Part shown: positions 1 to 6,113 of the stretch, piece after piece
Layout of the letters: each line of letters starts with the position of its first letter
Numbering within the stretch: position 1 is the stretch's first letter
From: Deltaproteobacteria bacterium
GTDB lineage: Bacteria; Desulfobacterota; Desulfobaccia; Desulfobaccales; 0-14-0-80-60-11
Assembly (NCBI GenBank): GCA_023381945.1
Contig: JAMCQY010000246.1
Location: 1 to 16,790 of the forward strand
DNA length: 16,790 nt
Direction of reading: 5' to 3'
Translations under genes and position numbers: made by a program
The notes under the pieces: model-generated
What the model was told of the DNA's origin: nothing
Seen by the model: the letters and a program-made list of their open reading frames with translations, nothing else
The model's database searches: none

Positions 1-25
1 AAAGATTGTGTTACAATGGGCCATA

Positions 26-103
26 GTCCGAAATCTCCTTTCTGTTTGATGGGTTATGCCTAACACATTCTAACAGATTCACAGGAGGTTTCGGGCTTTT
101 TTT
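26..103 (+). terminator. Intrinsic terminator of an upstream gene
   Basis: Bases 26-39 pair with 83-96 (14 pairs, two of them G-U), bases 41-46 pair with 72-77, and a small inner stem 53-56/61-64 closes a 4-base loop. The outer stem is followed at once by seven T (97-103). This is a long hairpin plus U-tract, so it should end a plus-strand transcript that begins before the window. The gene or RNA it serves is not visible. The length of the hairpin means it could also be the 3' part of a small RNA. Confidence 0.6.
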
Positions 104-452
104 AATCAGTTAACCGGACAGAACTGGTCCAAGGTCATTTTGCCGCGGGTCATATGATCCCCGGTGCTAGTCTCGGTGGCCCGATGTACGACGCTTTGGC
201 GCCGCCAAGACTGGTAAAATAATTTCTGCTCAAAAGAATCGGCTCCAGCTTTTGTCCAAAAACAGCAAGCGGGACGCCAGACCCCTCGGCTCTCGAGAGT
301 TCATTACTTAGATAATTTTGACTATAACGAAATGGGTAATTCTGCCAATTGTGCTTTTTTTGTAAAGAATCATATTAAAACATAGTGGACTCCCATGATT
401 ACCATGAGAAACACTGCTGCTATCCAGATATCACGGCATTGGGGAGATTGAC
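104..452. other. Intergenic gap, no gene recognised
   Basis: No credible open reading frame or RNA gene is visible here. The last part is AT-rich and holds a weak promoter-like pair: TTGTGC at 349-354 and TATTAA at 373-378, 18 bp apart. It would drive the small membrane-protein gene that starts at 453. A second -35-like TTGACT lies at 318-323 but has no good -10 partner. Confidence 0.3.
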
Positions 453-593
453 ATGACCGGAATGATCTTTTTTGGGGGCCTGGTGTTAGGTTTTCTCATC
501 GGCTGGATAGGTCTGGCCTTGCTAACCATGTCCAGTCTGAATAACCGCGATCAAGAGCTGGAGGCCGGCTCGCTCGGCAAAGATAGTCAATAA
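453..593 (+). CDS. Small single-span membrane protein (46 aa)
   Basis: The 46-residue frame opens with ATG behind a clear ribosome-binding site (GGGGAG at 441-446, 6 bases before the start) and ends with TAA. Residues 4-26 are almost entirely hydrophobic and glycine-rich, which suggests one transmembrane helix. The tail from about residue 30 is polar and charged (NNRDQELE). No family can be named with certainty. The shape (short N-terminus, GxxxG-like glycines in the helix, short acidic tail) recalls small phage or DUF-type membrane proteins. It stands alone, more than 230 bases upstream of the PerR-like gene, and its role is unknown. The good ribosome site and the helix are the main reasons to believe it is real. 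Confidence 0.5.
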   Translation: MTGMIFFGGLVLGFLIGWIGLALLTMSSLNNRDQELEAGSLGKDSQ

Positions 594-789
594 TTCCACC
601 CAACTGCTTCCGGAAGGCCGACTGGTCTCGAGGCACAGGAATCACCTTCCTGAGTCCCCCTCTTCTTGACCACCGGCAGTCAGGTTCAAGGGGCCTGCGG
701 CAATAACCCCATGGCGACCAATACCTGACTCACTTGCTTTGCAATCCATGGAAATAATGACTTGAAATGACATTTTATTGGTTAGACTC

Positions 790-818
790 TTGACATTCCA
801 GTAACAATTATTAACTGG
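790..818 (+). promoter_or_regulatory. -35 element and 21-bp palindromic operator of the PerR-like gene
   Basis: A perfect -35 hexamer TTGACA lies at 790-795. Directly downstream, bases 798-818 form an imperfect palindrome (outer arms CCAGT/ACTGG, 7 of 10 pairs matching, centre T808). It covers the place where the -10 element and transcription start should be and ends 10 bases before the ATG at 829. This suits an autoregulatory site for the Fur/PerR-family protein encoded next. No good -10 hexamer was found at the usual distance, and the sequence does not closely match the textbook PerR or Fur box. Confidence 0.45.
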
Positions 819-828
819 TAACTATCCT

Positions 829-1254
829 ATGGATGACCTGGTTCGAAAATTGCGCGCCCTCGGCATTGCCGTAACCCCGCAGCGTCTGGCGATTCTGGCC
901 AGCCTGCGCCACCGGCACGACCATCCCAGCGCCGAGAAGATTTATCAGGAGGTGCGCCAGCAGCTCCCCGCTATCTCGTTCAATACAGTTTATAAGACCC
1001 TGGAAGTCCTTTACCTGAAGGGTCTGATCATCAAGGTGAACCCGCTCCACGAAGTGGCCCACTATGATGCCGAAACACTCTGGCATGCCCACCTGGTCTG
1101 CCGGCGCTGCCGCACCATCGTTAATCTGTACCGCCAATCGGCCGCCGCGCCGGCTTTTGCCGCCGAAGAACTGGGAGGCTTCCGGGTGGAACATCAGTCC
1201 ATCTGCTGCTGGGGGCTTTGTCCTCGCTGCCAGGAAGCGGAATCCGACTCATAA
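829..1254 (+). CDS. perR: Fur-family regulator, PerR-like
   Basis: This is a DNA-binding metal-dependent repressor of the Fur superfamily, of normal length (141 aa). The winged-helix part spans about residues 5-75 (TPQRLAIL, then the recognition helix around FNTVYKTLE at 51-59). The dimerisation and metal part follows, with a structural zinc site made of C91/C94 and C131/C134. The regulatory ligands of Bacillus PerR are matched by H32, D80, H86 and H88, but the fifth (D104 in Bacillus) is asparagine here (N99, in the motif TIVN). The two rubrerythrins just downstream are classic PerR targets, which supports peroxide or metal control rather than iron uptake control. No strong ribosome site precedes the ATG, so the message may have a very short leader. 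The PerR name rests on context and ligands; another Fur-family specificity cannot be excluded. Confidence 0.85.
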   Translation: MDDLVRKLRALGIAVTPQRLAILASLRHRHDHPSAEKIYQEVRQQLPAISFNTVYKTLEVLYLKGLIIKVNPLHEVAHYDAETLWHAHLVCRRCRTIVNLYRQSAAAPAFAAEELGGFRVEHQSICCWGLCPRCQEAESDS

Positions 1255-1344
1255 GGAACTGCAGTCACAGTTCGGGGTTTGCCCGGTGATGGACCATCGG
1301 CTAAAAACGCTGAAATTCTCACGAATACTGCGGAGGAAGATGAC

Positions 1345-1839
1345 ATGGAAAAGAGCATTCAGAATCTGAAGGCGGCCTTTGCCGGTGAATCCCAGGCTAA
1401 CCGGAAGTATCTGGCCTTTGCCGAAAAGGCTGAGAAAGATGGCTATCCCCAGGTGGCCCGGCTCTTCCGGGCCGCGGCAGAGGCGGAAACCGTCCATGCC
1501 CATAATCACCTCAAGGCCTTGAAGGCCATCAATAGCACGGCGGATAATCTCAAGGAGGCCATCGCCGGGGAGACCGCCGAATTCCGGGAGATGTACCCGG
1601 GGATGATCGCCGCCGCCCAGGCGGAAGGCCATAAAGAGGCGCTGCGGAGCTTCGAGTTTGCCAATGAGGTGGAAAAGGTCCACGCCAAGCTCTTCGAGAA
1701 GGCCCTGGCCAACCTGGAACAGAAGGAGCAGATGGCGATTTACGTCTGCACCATCTGTGGGCACACCGTCGAAGGGGAGCCGCCGGATCAATGTCCCATC
1801 TGCAAGGCGGTAAAGAAATTTTTCAAGAAAATCGACTAA
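1345..1839 (+). CDS. rbr: Rubrerythrin (diiron peroxidase with C-terminal rubredoxin domain)
   Basis: Rubrerythrin reduces hydrogen peroxide to water in the cytoplasm of anaerobes, taking electrons through its own rubredoxin-like iron site. The start at 1345 is chosen because GGAGG (1332-1336) sits 8 bases before it and the protein then opens with the family-typical MEKSIQNLK; an upstream in-frame start at 1279 has no such site. The ferritin-like four-helix part covers about residues 1-125, with diiron ligand candidates E15, E48, H51 (ExxH), E76, E79, E110 and H113 (second ExxH). The C-terminal rubredoxin-like domain has C135/C138 and C150/C153. At 164 aa it is on the short side of the family but complete. 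It lies 90 bases downstream of the PerR-like gene, probably co-regulated with it. Confidence 0.93.
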   Translation: MEKSIQNLKAAFAGESQANRKYLAFAEKAEKDGYPQVARLFRAAAEAETVHAHNHLKALKAINSTADNLKEAIAGETAEFREMYPGMIAAAQAEGHKEALRSFEFANEVEKVHAKLFEKALANLEQKEQMAIYVCTICGHTVEGEPPDQCPICKAVKKFFKKID

Positions 1840-1890
1840 ATACAGTTTCAAGTTCCGAGTGCTTAAGATTCGGAATCTACGAGGTCACCG

Positions 1891-2418
1891 ATGGAATTGA
1901 AGCTATTCCGCTGTCGCATCTGCGGCGATCCTTATCTGGGGAGCGAGCCGCCCAGTTTCTGTCCCTTCTGCGGCGCGCCTCAAAAATACATGCAGCCCGC
2001 CGAGGAATATGTCGATAAGAACGACATCCCCAATCTCAGCCCCCGCTCCCGGGCCAACCTGGAAAAGGCCCTGGACCTGGAGGTCAGGAACGCCGCCTTT
2101 TATATGTGCGCCTCCAATTGTGCGCCGGCCCCCTTGGAAAAGGCCATGTTCAAGGCCTTATGGCGCACGGAGGCGGAGCATGCCTCTTTGATCTGCAAAC
2201 TTCTGAAGGTGCCCAAGCCGGAGATCAAACCGGACGACAAAGCCTGCTTGAAGGACCCCAGGGCCAACTTCGCCGCGGCCCATGGCCGGGAAGAGCGGGC
2301 TGTGGCCTTCTATGGGCAGGCCGCCGCCGAGGCCGCCGAAGACCGGATCAAGGAGGTCTTCACGGCCCTGACGGAAGTGGAGACCTACCACATCGCCCTG
2401 TCGGAGGCTAATAAATGA
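1891..2418 (+). CDS. Reverse-order rubrerythrin (N-terminal rubredoxin domain, C-terminal ferritin-like domain)
   Basis: This second rubrerythrin-family protein has its domains in the opposite order from its neighbour. A rubredoxin-like knuckle comes first (C8/C11 and C24/C27 within residues 5-35), then a four-helix ferritin-like domain from about residue 50 to the end. ExxH motifs at E94/H97 and E164/H167, with E64 and E134 or E135, can form the diiron site. Such 'reverse rubrerythrins' act as NADH-linked peroxidases or oxygen reductases in some anaerobes; that activity is known for relatives and only inferred here. The start has GAGGT at 1881-1885. The gene begins 51 bases after rbr on the same strand, so the two probably share a transcript. 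Several extra cysteines (C73, C77, C102, C119) lie in the helical domain and are not standard ligands. Confidence 0.85.
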   Translation: MELKLFRCRICGDPYLGSEPPSFCPFCGAPQKYMQPAEEYVDKNDIPNLSPRSRANLEKALDLEVRNAAFYMCASNCAPAPLEKAMFKALWRTEAEHASLICKLLKVPKPEIKPDDKACLKDPRANFAAAHGREERAVAFYGQAAAEAAEDRIKEVFTALTEVETYHIALSEANK

Positions 2419-2426
2419 CTATACTT

Positions 2427-2455
2427 GGGGAGGATAAAACCCTACAGTCCTCCCC
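2427..2455 (+). terminator. Hairpin after the rubrerythrin pair, possible terminator
   Basis: GGGGAGGA (2427-2434) and TCCTCCCC (2448-2455) form a perfect 8-bp stem with a 13-base loop, 8 bases after the stop of the second rubrerythrin. No run of T follows, so it is at best a weak intrinsic terminator or a 3'-end stabilising hairpin. Confidence 0.35.
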
Positions 2456-2549
2456 TATCCAACTGAATTCTATCTCTGCACAAACCTGAATTATTACTTT
2501 TCTTTGCCGGGGTTCGATTTGTCAATAATTCTGAAACATAAATTATCGC

Positions 2550-2589
2550 TTGAAAAATTAGATATTGGATATAAAATATATTAAATTTT
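2550..2589 (+). promoter_or_regulatory. Promoter and AT palindrome of the toxin-antitoxin operon
   Basis: TTGAAA (2550-2555) and TAAAAT (2572-2577) are 16 bp apart and each differs from consensus at one position. Overlapping the -10 is a 17-bp palindrome, 2573-2589, with arms AAAAT and ATTTT and a single mismatched pair. A ribbon-helix-helix antitoxin normally binds such a site to repress its own operon. The gap 2456-2615 is otherwise very AT-rich and holds no gene. Confidence 0.5.
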
Positions 2590-2615
2590 GATTTTTGCTC
2601 ATGGAGTTAGTTGCA

Positions 2616-2846
2616 ATGAAAGTCTTGGTTTCGCTTTCGGAAGAGTTATTTGCTCGGATGCAGGCTGTGATTCCGCCGCGGCAACGCAGCAAGGTAGTGG
2701 CGGAGCTGCTGGAAGAAGAGGTGGAACGGCGGGAGCGGGAACTGTATGAATGTGCCCTGGCCGTGGAACAGGATGAGCAACTGCAGGCCGAGATGGCCGA
2801 TTGGGACGTGACCGCGGGCGATGGAATCGAAACTGAAACGCGGTAA
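2616..2846 (+). CDS. Ribbon-helix-helix antitoxin of a MazEF-like pair
   Basis: This is a 76-residue protein with the short N-terminal beta strand of ribbon-helix-helix DNA-binding proteins (KVLVSL, residues 2-7). Two helices follow (about 8-18 and 21-40, the second rich in E and R), then an acidic tail that in this family usually wraps the toxin. The start at 2616 is preferred over ATG 2601 and TTG 2595 because GGAG (2603-2606) lies 9 bases before it and the beta strand then begins at residue 2. The gene overlaps the toxin by 26 bases, the usual coupled arrangement. Expected role: neutralise the toxin by direct binding and repress the operon. The family is assigned from pattern only. Confidence 0.75.
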   Translation: MKVLVSLSEELFARMQAVIPPRQRSKVVAELLEEEVERRERELYECALAVEQDEQLQAEMADWDVTAGDGIETETR

Positions 2847-3156
2847 CGTTTACCGGGTCAATCTTGATCCCGCTCAAGGATCGGAGATCAAGAAAGTCCG
2901 CCCCGGCGTGATGGTAGGCGCTTCGCCGCTCAACCAGGCCCGGAAAACTGTCCTGATCGTTCCCCTCTCCCGTGGTGGCGAGGCGAGACCGCCCATTACT
3001 GTGAAAGTCAGATGTCAGGGACAAGAAGTTCGAGCAGTGTGCGACCAGATCAGGGCCGTAGACAAAACCCGTCTCTCTGGCTGGATTGAGGAAATGGCCA
3101 GCGAAGATTTAGAAAATATTAGCAAGGCCCTGAAGCAGGTCCTGGCCCTGCCGTGA
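2821..3156 (+). CDS. mazF: MazF/PemK-type endoribonuclease toxin
   Basis: This 111-residue protein shows the hallmarks of the MazF/PemK (CcdB-fold) family: RGNVYRVNLDP at 7-17, the glycine-acid turn QGSE (19-22), KKVRPG with the likely catalytic arginine R27, a hydrophobic strand with VPLS (47-50), and the late motif CDQIRAVDKTRL at 74-85. Toxins of this family cut single-stranded RNA at short sequence motifs and stop growth until the antitoxin returns; the cut site cannot be read from the sequence. The start codon lies inside the antitoxin gene, with only a weak ribosome site, which suggests translational coupling. The stop is 6 bp from the stop of the opposing rnc gene, with no terminator between them. 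Confidence 0.87.
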   Translation: MESKLKRGNVYRVNLDPAQGSEIKKVRPGVMVGASPLNQARKTVLIVPLSRGGEARPPITVKVRCQGQEVRAVCDQIRAVDKTRLSGWIEEMASEDLENISKALKQVLALP

Positions 3157-3162
3157 TCCCGC

Positions 3163-3927
3163 CTAAAATCTACTCCCCTCCCCTTTCCTCCGCTCCTCCG
3201 CCAGGGTCTCGAGGGCCTCTCGGGCGGCCAACTGTTCGGCCTGTTTTTTGGTGCGGCCCTGGCCCCGGGCCAGGGGGCGCTCCCCCAGGCAGACCTCCAC
3301 CTCAAAGATGCGGGCATGGCTGGGGCCGCTTTCCGAGAGCAGGTTATAGGTGGGCGAGCCCTGGCGGCGGGCCTGGGTCAGCTCCTGCAACCTGGTCTTA
3401 AAATCCTGCCAGGGGGACTCGGACATATCGGCCAAGAGCGGCGTAAACCAACTACGGGTCAGAGCCTCCGCAGCCTCGAGGCCGCCGTCGAGAAAGACTG
3501 CGGCCATCACTGCCTCCAGGGCGTCGGCTAAAAGCGACGGTTTCTCCCGGCCGGCCTGCGCCTCCTCACCCCGGCCCAGCAGGAGATAAGACCCCAGGTC
3601 CAATTTCCGGGCCAGCACTGCCAGGCGCCGGGCGTTCACCAGGGCGGCCCGACCCCGGGACAGTTCTCCTTCGGAACTCTCGGGAAAATGCTGGAGCAGC
3701 AGGCTGCTCACGGTCAGGGCCAGGACCGCGTCCCCCAGAAACTCCATCTGCTCGTTGCTGGGCCCGGCCTCCGGGTTTTCATGGGCAAAGGAGCTATGGC
3801 GCAGGGCCTGATCCAGCAGCGCCGCGTCCTTGAACCGGTAGCCCAGTCGGCCGGACAGATTAACCAGTTCCAGTTGCCTTACGGACGATAACTGGACCGG
3901 ACGGTCAGATGGGTTTTTCTCTGGCAT
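3163..3927 (-). CDS. rnc: Ribonuclease III
   Basis: RNase III cuts double-stranded RNA in rRNA maturation and mRNA decay. The 254-residue form starting at 3927 is chosen because GGAG lies 8 bases upstream on the minus strand; a longer in-frame start at 3978 lacks a ribosome site. The catalytic domain (about 20-165) carries the family signature NEQMEFLGDAVL at 58-69 with E62 and D66, and the second acidic pair D135/E138 in ADALEAV. A double-stranded RNA-binding domain follows at about 174-243 (QELTQA, then GRTKKQAEQLAA). The protein is full length. It is transcribed away from the HD-GYP gene and converges on the toxin-antitoxin operon. The usual partner gene era is not in this window. Confidence 0.95.
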   Translation of the reverse strand: MPEKNPSDRPVQLSSVRQLELVNLSGRLGYRFKDAALLDQALRHSSFAHENPEAGPSNEQMEFLGDAVLALTVSSLLLQHFPESSEGELSRGRAALVNARRLAVLARKLDLGSYLLLGRGEEAQAGREKPSLLADALEAVMAAVFLDGGLEAAEALTRSWFTPLLADMSESPWQDFKTRLQELTQARRQGSPTYNLLSESGPSHARIFEVEVCLGERPLARGQGRTKKQAEQLAAREALETLAEERRKGEGSRF

Positions 3928-4117
3928 TATTTCTGCTCCGCTTGGATGACGTTGTTCGAAAACGGACTTTTCCCGCATCTGCCCGGGAAGAAGGACAACC
4001 AGCTACCCAGCAGATATAGTTTGAAAATTAATACCGCAATTGTGCAGGCAAAGGAAGCAGCTGCTGGAAAAATTTGTCATCTTGAGGCGTTCCTTATTAG
4101 GCGCACCCTTAAAAAAT

Positions 4118-4180
4118 AGGGGAATGCGATAGGGGAAATCAGGGAAATCCTTATTGTCAGAAACCGGGAATGCTTATACT
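4118..4180 (+). promoter_or_regulatory. Direct repeats and putative promoter before the HD-GYP gene
   Basis: The 340-base gap between the divergent rnc and HD-GYP genes (3928-4267) has no gene. It contains AGGGGAA at 4118-4124 and again at 4131-4137 (13 bases apart), and the related AGGGAAA at 4141-4147. Just downstream are TTATTG/TTGTCA (4151-4159) and TATACT (4175-4180). TTATTG at 4151-4156 gives an 18-bp spacer to TATACT; TTGTCA gives only 15. Repeats placed directly upstream of a -35 suggest an activator site. The rest of the gap, to 4267, is AT-rich leader. Confidence 0.3.
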
Positions 4181-4267
4181 TTCCTTTTAAATAAAATTAA
4201 ATACCCGTTTTATAAATTCACTTAGCAATAATCAGAGATTATTGGCAGGGGATTGAGAGGAGACACC

Positions 4268-5038
4268 ATGGAGGCCATCATCCAGGTAATGGAGTCCACC
4301 ATTGCGGCCAGAGACCCCTATACCGTTGACCATCAACAGCGGGCCACCCACATTGCCATCGCCATTGCCCAACGGATGGGGCTTTCAGACGAGCGCCTCG
4401 AGGAACTCCACGTAGCCGGCAGCCTCCATGATTTGGGAAAAATCGCGGTACCGACGGAGATTCTTTCCAAACCCGGGAAATTGACTGACCTGGAATTCGC
4501 CATCATCAAGACCCACCCGCAGGTGGCCTACAATATCCTGAAACCTTTGGAGATTCCCGGCCAAATTACCCAGATCATCATGCAGCACCACGAAAGGTTG
4601 AACGGCTCCGGCTATCCCTACGGCCTCGATGACCAGGAGATTCTCCTGGAAGCCAAGATTTTGGGGGTGGCGGATGTAATCGAGGCCATGTGTTCCCACC
4701 GGCCCTATCGCCCGGCCCTCGGCATTGACAAGGCCCTGGAGGAGATCGAAAGGAAGAAGGGGGTCCTTTATGATCCCGAGGTGGTGGATAATTGTCTGCT
4801 GCTTTATCAGGAAATGCCGACGGCCCTGATGGGCGAGGTCAGCCATATTAAGCGGAAACCTGTGGCTCCTCTGGACGCCCTGCCCGAGAAACAAGCCAAA
4901 GCTGAGGGGCCACGGCTGGAGGAGAAAGTAGGGCGGTGGAACTGGCAGCGTCTGATGGCCAACCGCCCCAAGTTCTTCCTGCATGTAATCAGCGCCCTGG
5001 TTATCGGCGGGGGAATTATTTACGCGGTTAGACATTGA
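4268..5038 (+). CDS. HD-GYP domain phosphodiesterase with C-terminal membrane anchor
   Basis: HD-GYP proteins usually hydrolyse the second messenger cyclic di-GMP. The metal-binding set is visible: H54-D55 in GSLHDLGK, H83 in KTHP, and H107-H108 in HHERLNGSGYP with the GYP triplet at 115-117. The family aspartate just before GxGYP is asparagine (N112), a common natural variant. The later helix motif ADVIEAMCSHRPYR (135-148) is also typical. There is no receiver or sensor domain. Instead a proline- and charge-rich linker (about 190-235) leads to one hydrophobic segment at 236-253, right at the C-terminus, so the enzyme looks tail-anchored in the membrane with its catalytic domain in the cytoplasm. 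The start at 4268 follows AGGAG (4258-4262). No cyclic-di-GMP synthase lies nearby. Confidence 0.88.
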   Translation: MEAIIQVMESTIAARDPYTVDHQQRATHIAIAIAQRMGLSDERLEELHVAGSLHDLGKIAVPTEILSKPGKLTDLEFAIIKTHPQVAYNILKPLEIPGQITQIIMQHHERLNGSGYPYGLDDQEILLEAKILGVADVIEAMCSHRPYRPALGIDKALEEIERKKGVLYDPEVVDNCLLLYQEMPTALMGEVSHIKRKPVAPLDALPEKQAKAEGPRLEEKVGRWNWQRLMANRPKFFLHVISALVIGGGIIYAVRH

Positions 5039-5120
5039 TAGCCGCGCAACCAAGAATTTCCAGGAGCGGCGCCGCAGGGTGCCGTTTCTTATTTTTGGCG
5101 GAAACTACTGCTAAACTCTC

Positions 5121-5166
5121 TTGACTTTTCGGCTATTTCCGGTTATTATCGAGATTAATTCTCAAT
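5121..5166 (+). promoter_or_regulatory. Promoter and Fur-box-like operator of fur-feoA
   Basis: TTGACT (5121-5126) and TATTAT (5144-5149) are exactly 17 bp apart, each one base from consensus. Overlapping the expected transcription start is a palindrome at 5148-5166, whose core GAGATTAATTCTC (5151-5163) has one mismatched pair. Bases 5150-5164 match 10 of 14 positions of the 7-1-7 Fur consensus. A repressor bound here would block the promoter, as expected for an autoregulated Fur gene. The leader would be only about 20 bases. Confidence 0.65.
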
Positions 5167-5178
5167 TACAATGATTCA

Positions 5179-5616
5179 GTGGTGAAATCCGAACTCCAGA
5201 TATTTCAGGAATATATCCGGCAGCGGGGCCTGCGGCGCACCCCGGAGCGCGAGGAGATTCTGCGGGAAATCTTCGCCTGGCACGGCCACTTTGACGTGGA
5301 TGAGCTTTATCTGCTGCTCAAGGGCAAAGGCTCCAAGGTTTCCAAGGCCTCCATTTACCGGTCCCTACCCTTATTCATGGATTGCGGCCTTATCCGGGAG
5401 GTGGATTTCACCGAAGGCCATTGGCATTACGAGCATATTTACGGCCACGACCACCATAACCACCTCCGCTGCCTGGGCTGCGGCGAAATTCAGGAATTTG
5501 AGGAGCCCAGCCTGAAGCTTTTGGAGGAACAGTTGGCCGAAAAGTATAATTATCAAGTTAAAGGCCACCAGTTGCACGTGCACGGTTACTGTACCGCCTG
5601 CCGGCCAAAGGATTGA
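5179..5616 (+). CDS. fur: Fur-type ferric uptake regulator
   Basis: This is the second Fur-superfamily repressor of the window (145 aa). The winged helix occupies about residues 5-78 (RRTPEREEIL, recognition helix around KASIYRSLPLF). Metal-binding residues are H37, the histidine-rich stretch H90/H92/H93/H95, the structural zinc cysteines C98/C101 and C138/C141, and E106 in CGEIQEF. That last position is glutamate, as in iron-sensing Fur, and unlike the PerR-like protein upstream. FeoA directly downstream supports an iron role: with Fe(II) bound it should repress iron uptake. The start is GTG at 5179 or 5182; neither has a clear ribosome site, and ATG at 5171 is in another frame that stops at once. 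Close relatives such as Zur are less likely given FeoA. Confidence 0.85.
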   Translation: MVKSELQIFQEYIRQRGLRRTPEREEILREIFAWHGHFDVDELYLLLKGKGSKVSKASIYRSLPLFMDCGLIREVDFTEGHWHYEHIYGHDHHNHLRCLGCGEIQEFEEPSLKLLEEQLAEKYNYQVKGHQLHVHGYCTACRPKD

Positions 5617-5626
5617 GGAAGTCAAG

Positions 5627-5902
5627 GTGTTTAGAAGGTCTCAAAAAGCTGTCCCCCCGGAAGGGCCTGAAGCTGTGGACCATTCCCTGGCCCTGGCCGC
5701 CCCCGGGCAAAAGGTGCGCATCACCGGCTACCAGGGTGGCCGCATGTTGCGGGCCCGGCTGCTGGCCCTGGGGCTCAACCTGGGCCAGGTAGTGGAAATC
5801 CTGCAAAATAATCGCGGCCTCATCATTATCGGCATTAACGGCGGCCGGGTGGCCCTGGGCCGGGGCATCAGCCAGAAAATCTTAGCAGAACCGGAAGCTT
5901 AG
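5627..5902 (+). CDS. feoA: FeoA-domain protein
   Basis: FeoA is a small SH3-like cytoplasmic partner of the ferrous iron transporter FeoB. Residues 22-86 carry the family pattern: a first strand with PGQKVRITGY, then GGRMLRARLLALGLNLGQ, then NNRGLIIIGINGGRVALGRGI and the closing KILAEP. An unusual polar N-terminal extension of about 20 residues precedes the domain. Translation starts at GTG 5627 with GAGG (5615-5618) overlapping the fur stop codon, so the two genes are tightly linked. No feoB follows; the next gene is recD2 beyond a repeat. The protein may act with a FeoB encoded elsewhere, or be a stand-alone FeoA-domain protein. Confidence 0.85.
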   Translation: MFRRSQKAVPPEGPEAVDHSLALAAPGQKVRITGYQGGRMLRARLLALGLNLGQVVEILQNNRGLIIIGINGGRVALGRGISQKILAEPEA

Positions 5903-5983
5903 GTGGGATAACCGGGGGCGCTTAGGTGGCGCTGCTGAGTTTTTCCACCCTTTGCCAAAACTTTTTCCAAATGCTGGTTTTTT

Positions 5984-6076
5984 AAATCCCCCTAAATCCC
6001 CCTTTTTCAAAGGGGGACTTTCAAAAAGTATTCCTTAAGTTCCCCCCTTTGAAAAAGGGGGGCCTAGGGGGGATTT
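5984..6076. repeat. Inverted repeat of the AAATCCCCC type
   Basis: The left arm (5984-6020, starting AAATCCCCCTAAATCCCCC) and right arm (6037-6076, ending GGGGGGATTT) are near-complements separated by about 16 bases. Each arm is itself partly self-complementary around CCCCTTTTTCAAAGGGG. This type of C/G-tract palindrome occurs as a dispersed intergenic element in many bacterial genomes. It may fold into a large hairpin between feoA and recD2 and could slow or end transcription. No gene is encoded. Confidence 0.75.
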
Positions 6077-6113
6077 GGTTGCCGTTGTTTATCAATCCTT
6101 ATCTTCCAGCTAG

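Noticed and set aside
1249..1851. Long open frames antisense to rubrerythrin and to other GC-rich genes (for example 6420-7853 and 13175-14392, minus strand)
   Set aside because: They mirror strongly supported genes on the plus strand, have no ribosome sites and show no family features; they result from high third-position GC.
2505..2535. tRNA T-arm-like GGGGTTCGATTT
   Set aside because: No acceptor stem, anticodon arm or matching partner stem is present around it.
3928..3978. Longer RNase III start at 3978
   Set aside because: No ribosome site precedes it, whereas GGAG is well placed before the start at 3927; the extra 17 residues are not family-like.
5910..5946. GGCGC-rich stretch followed by TTTTT after feoA as a terminator
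   Set aside because: The possible stem is only about 4 bp and lies 8 bases away from the T-run.
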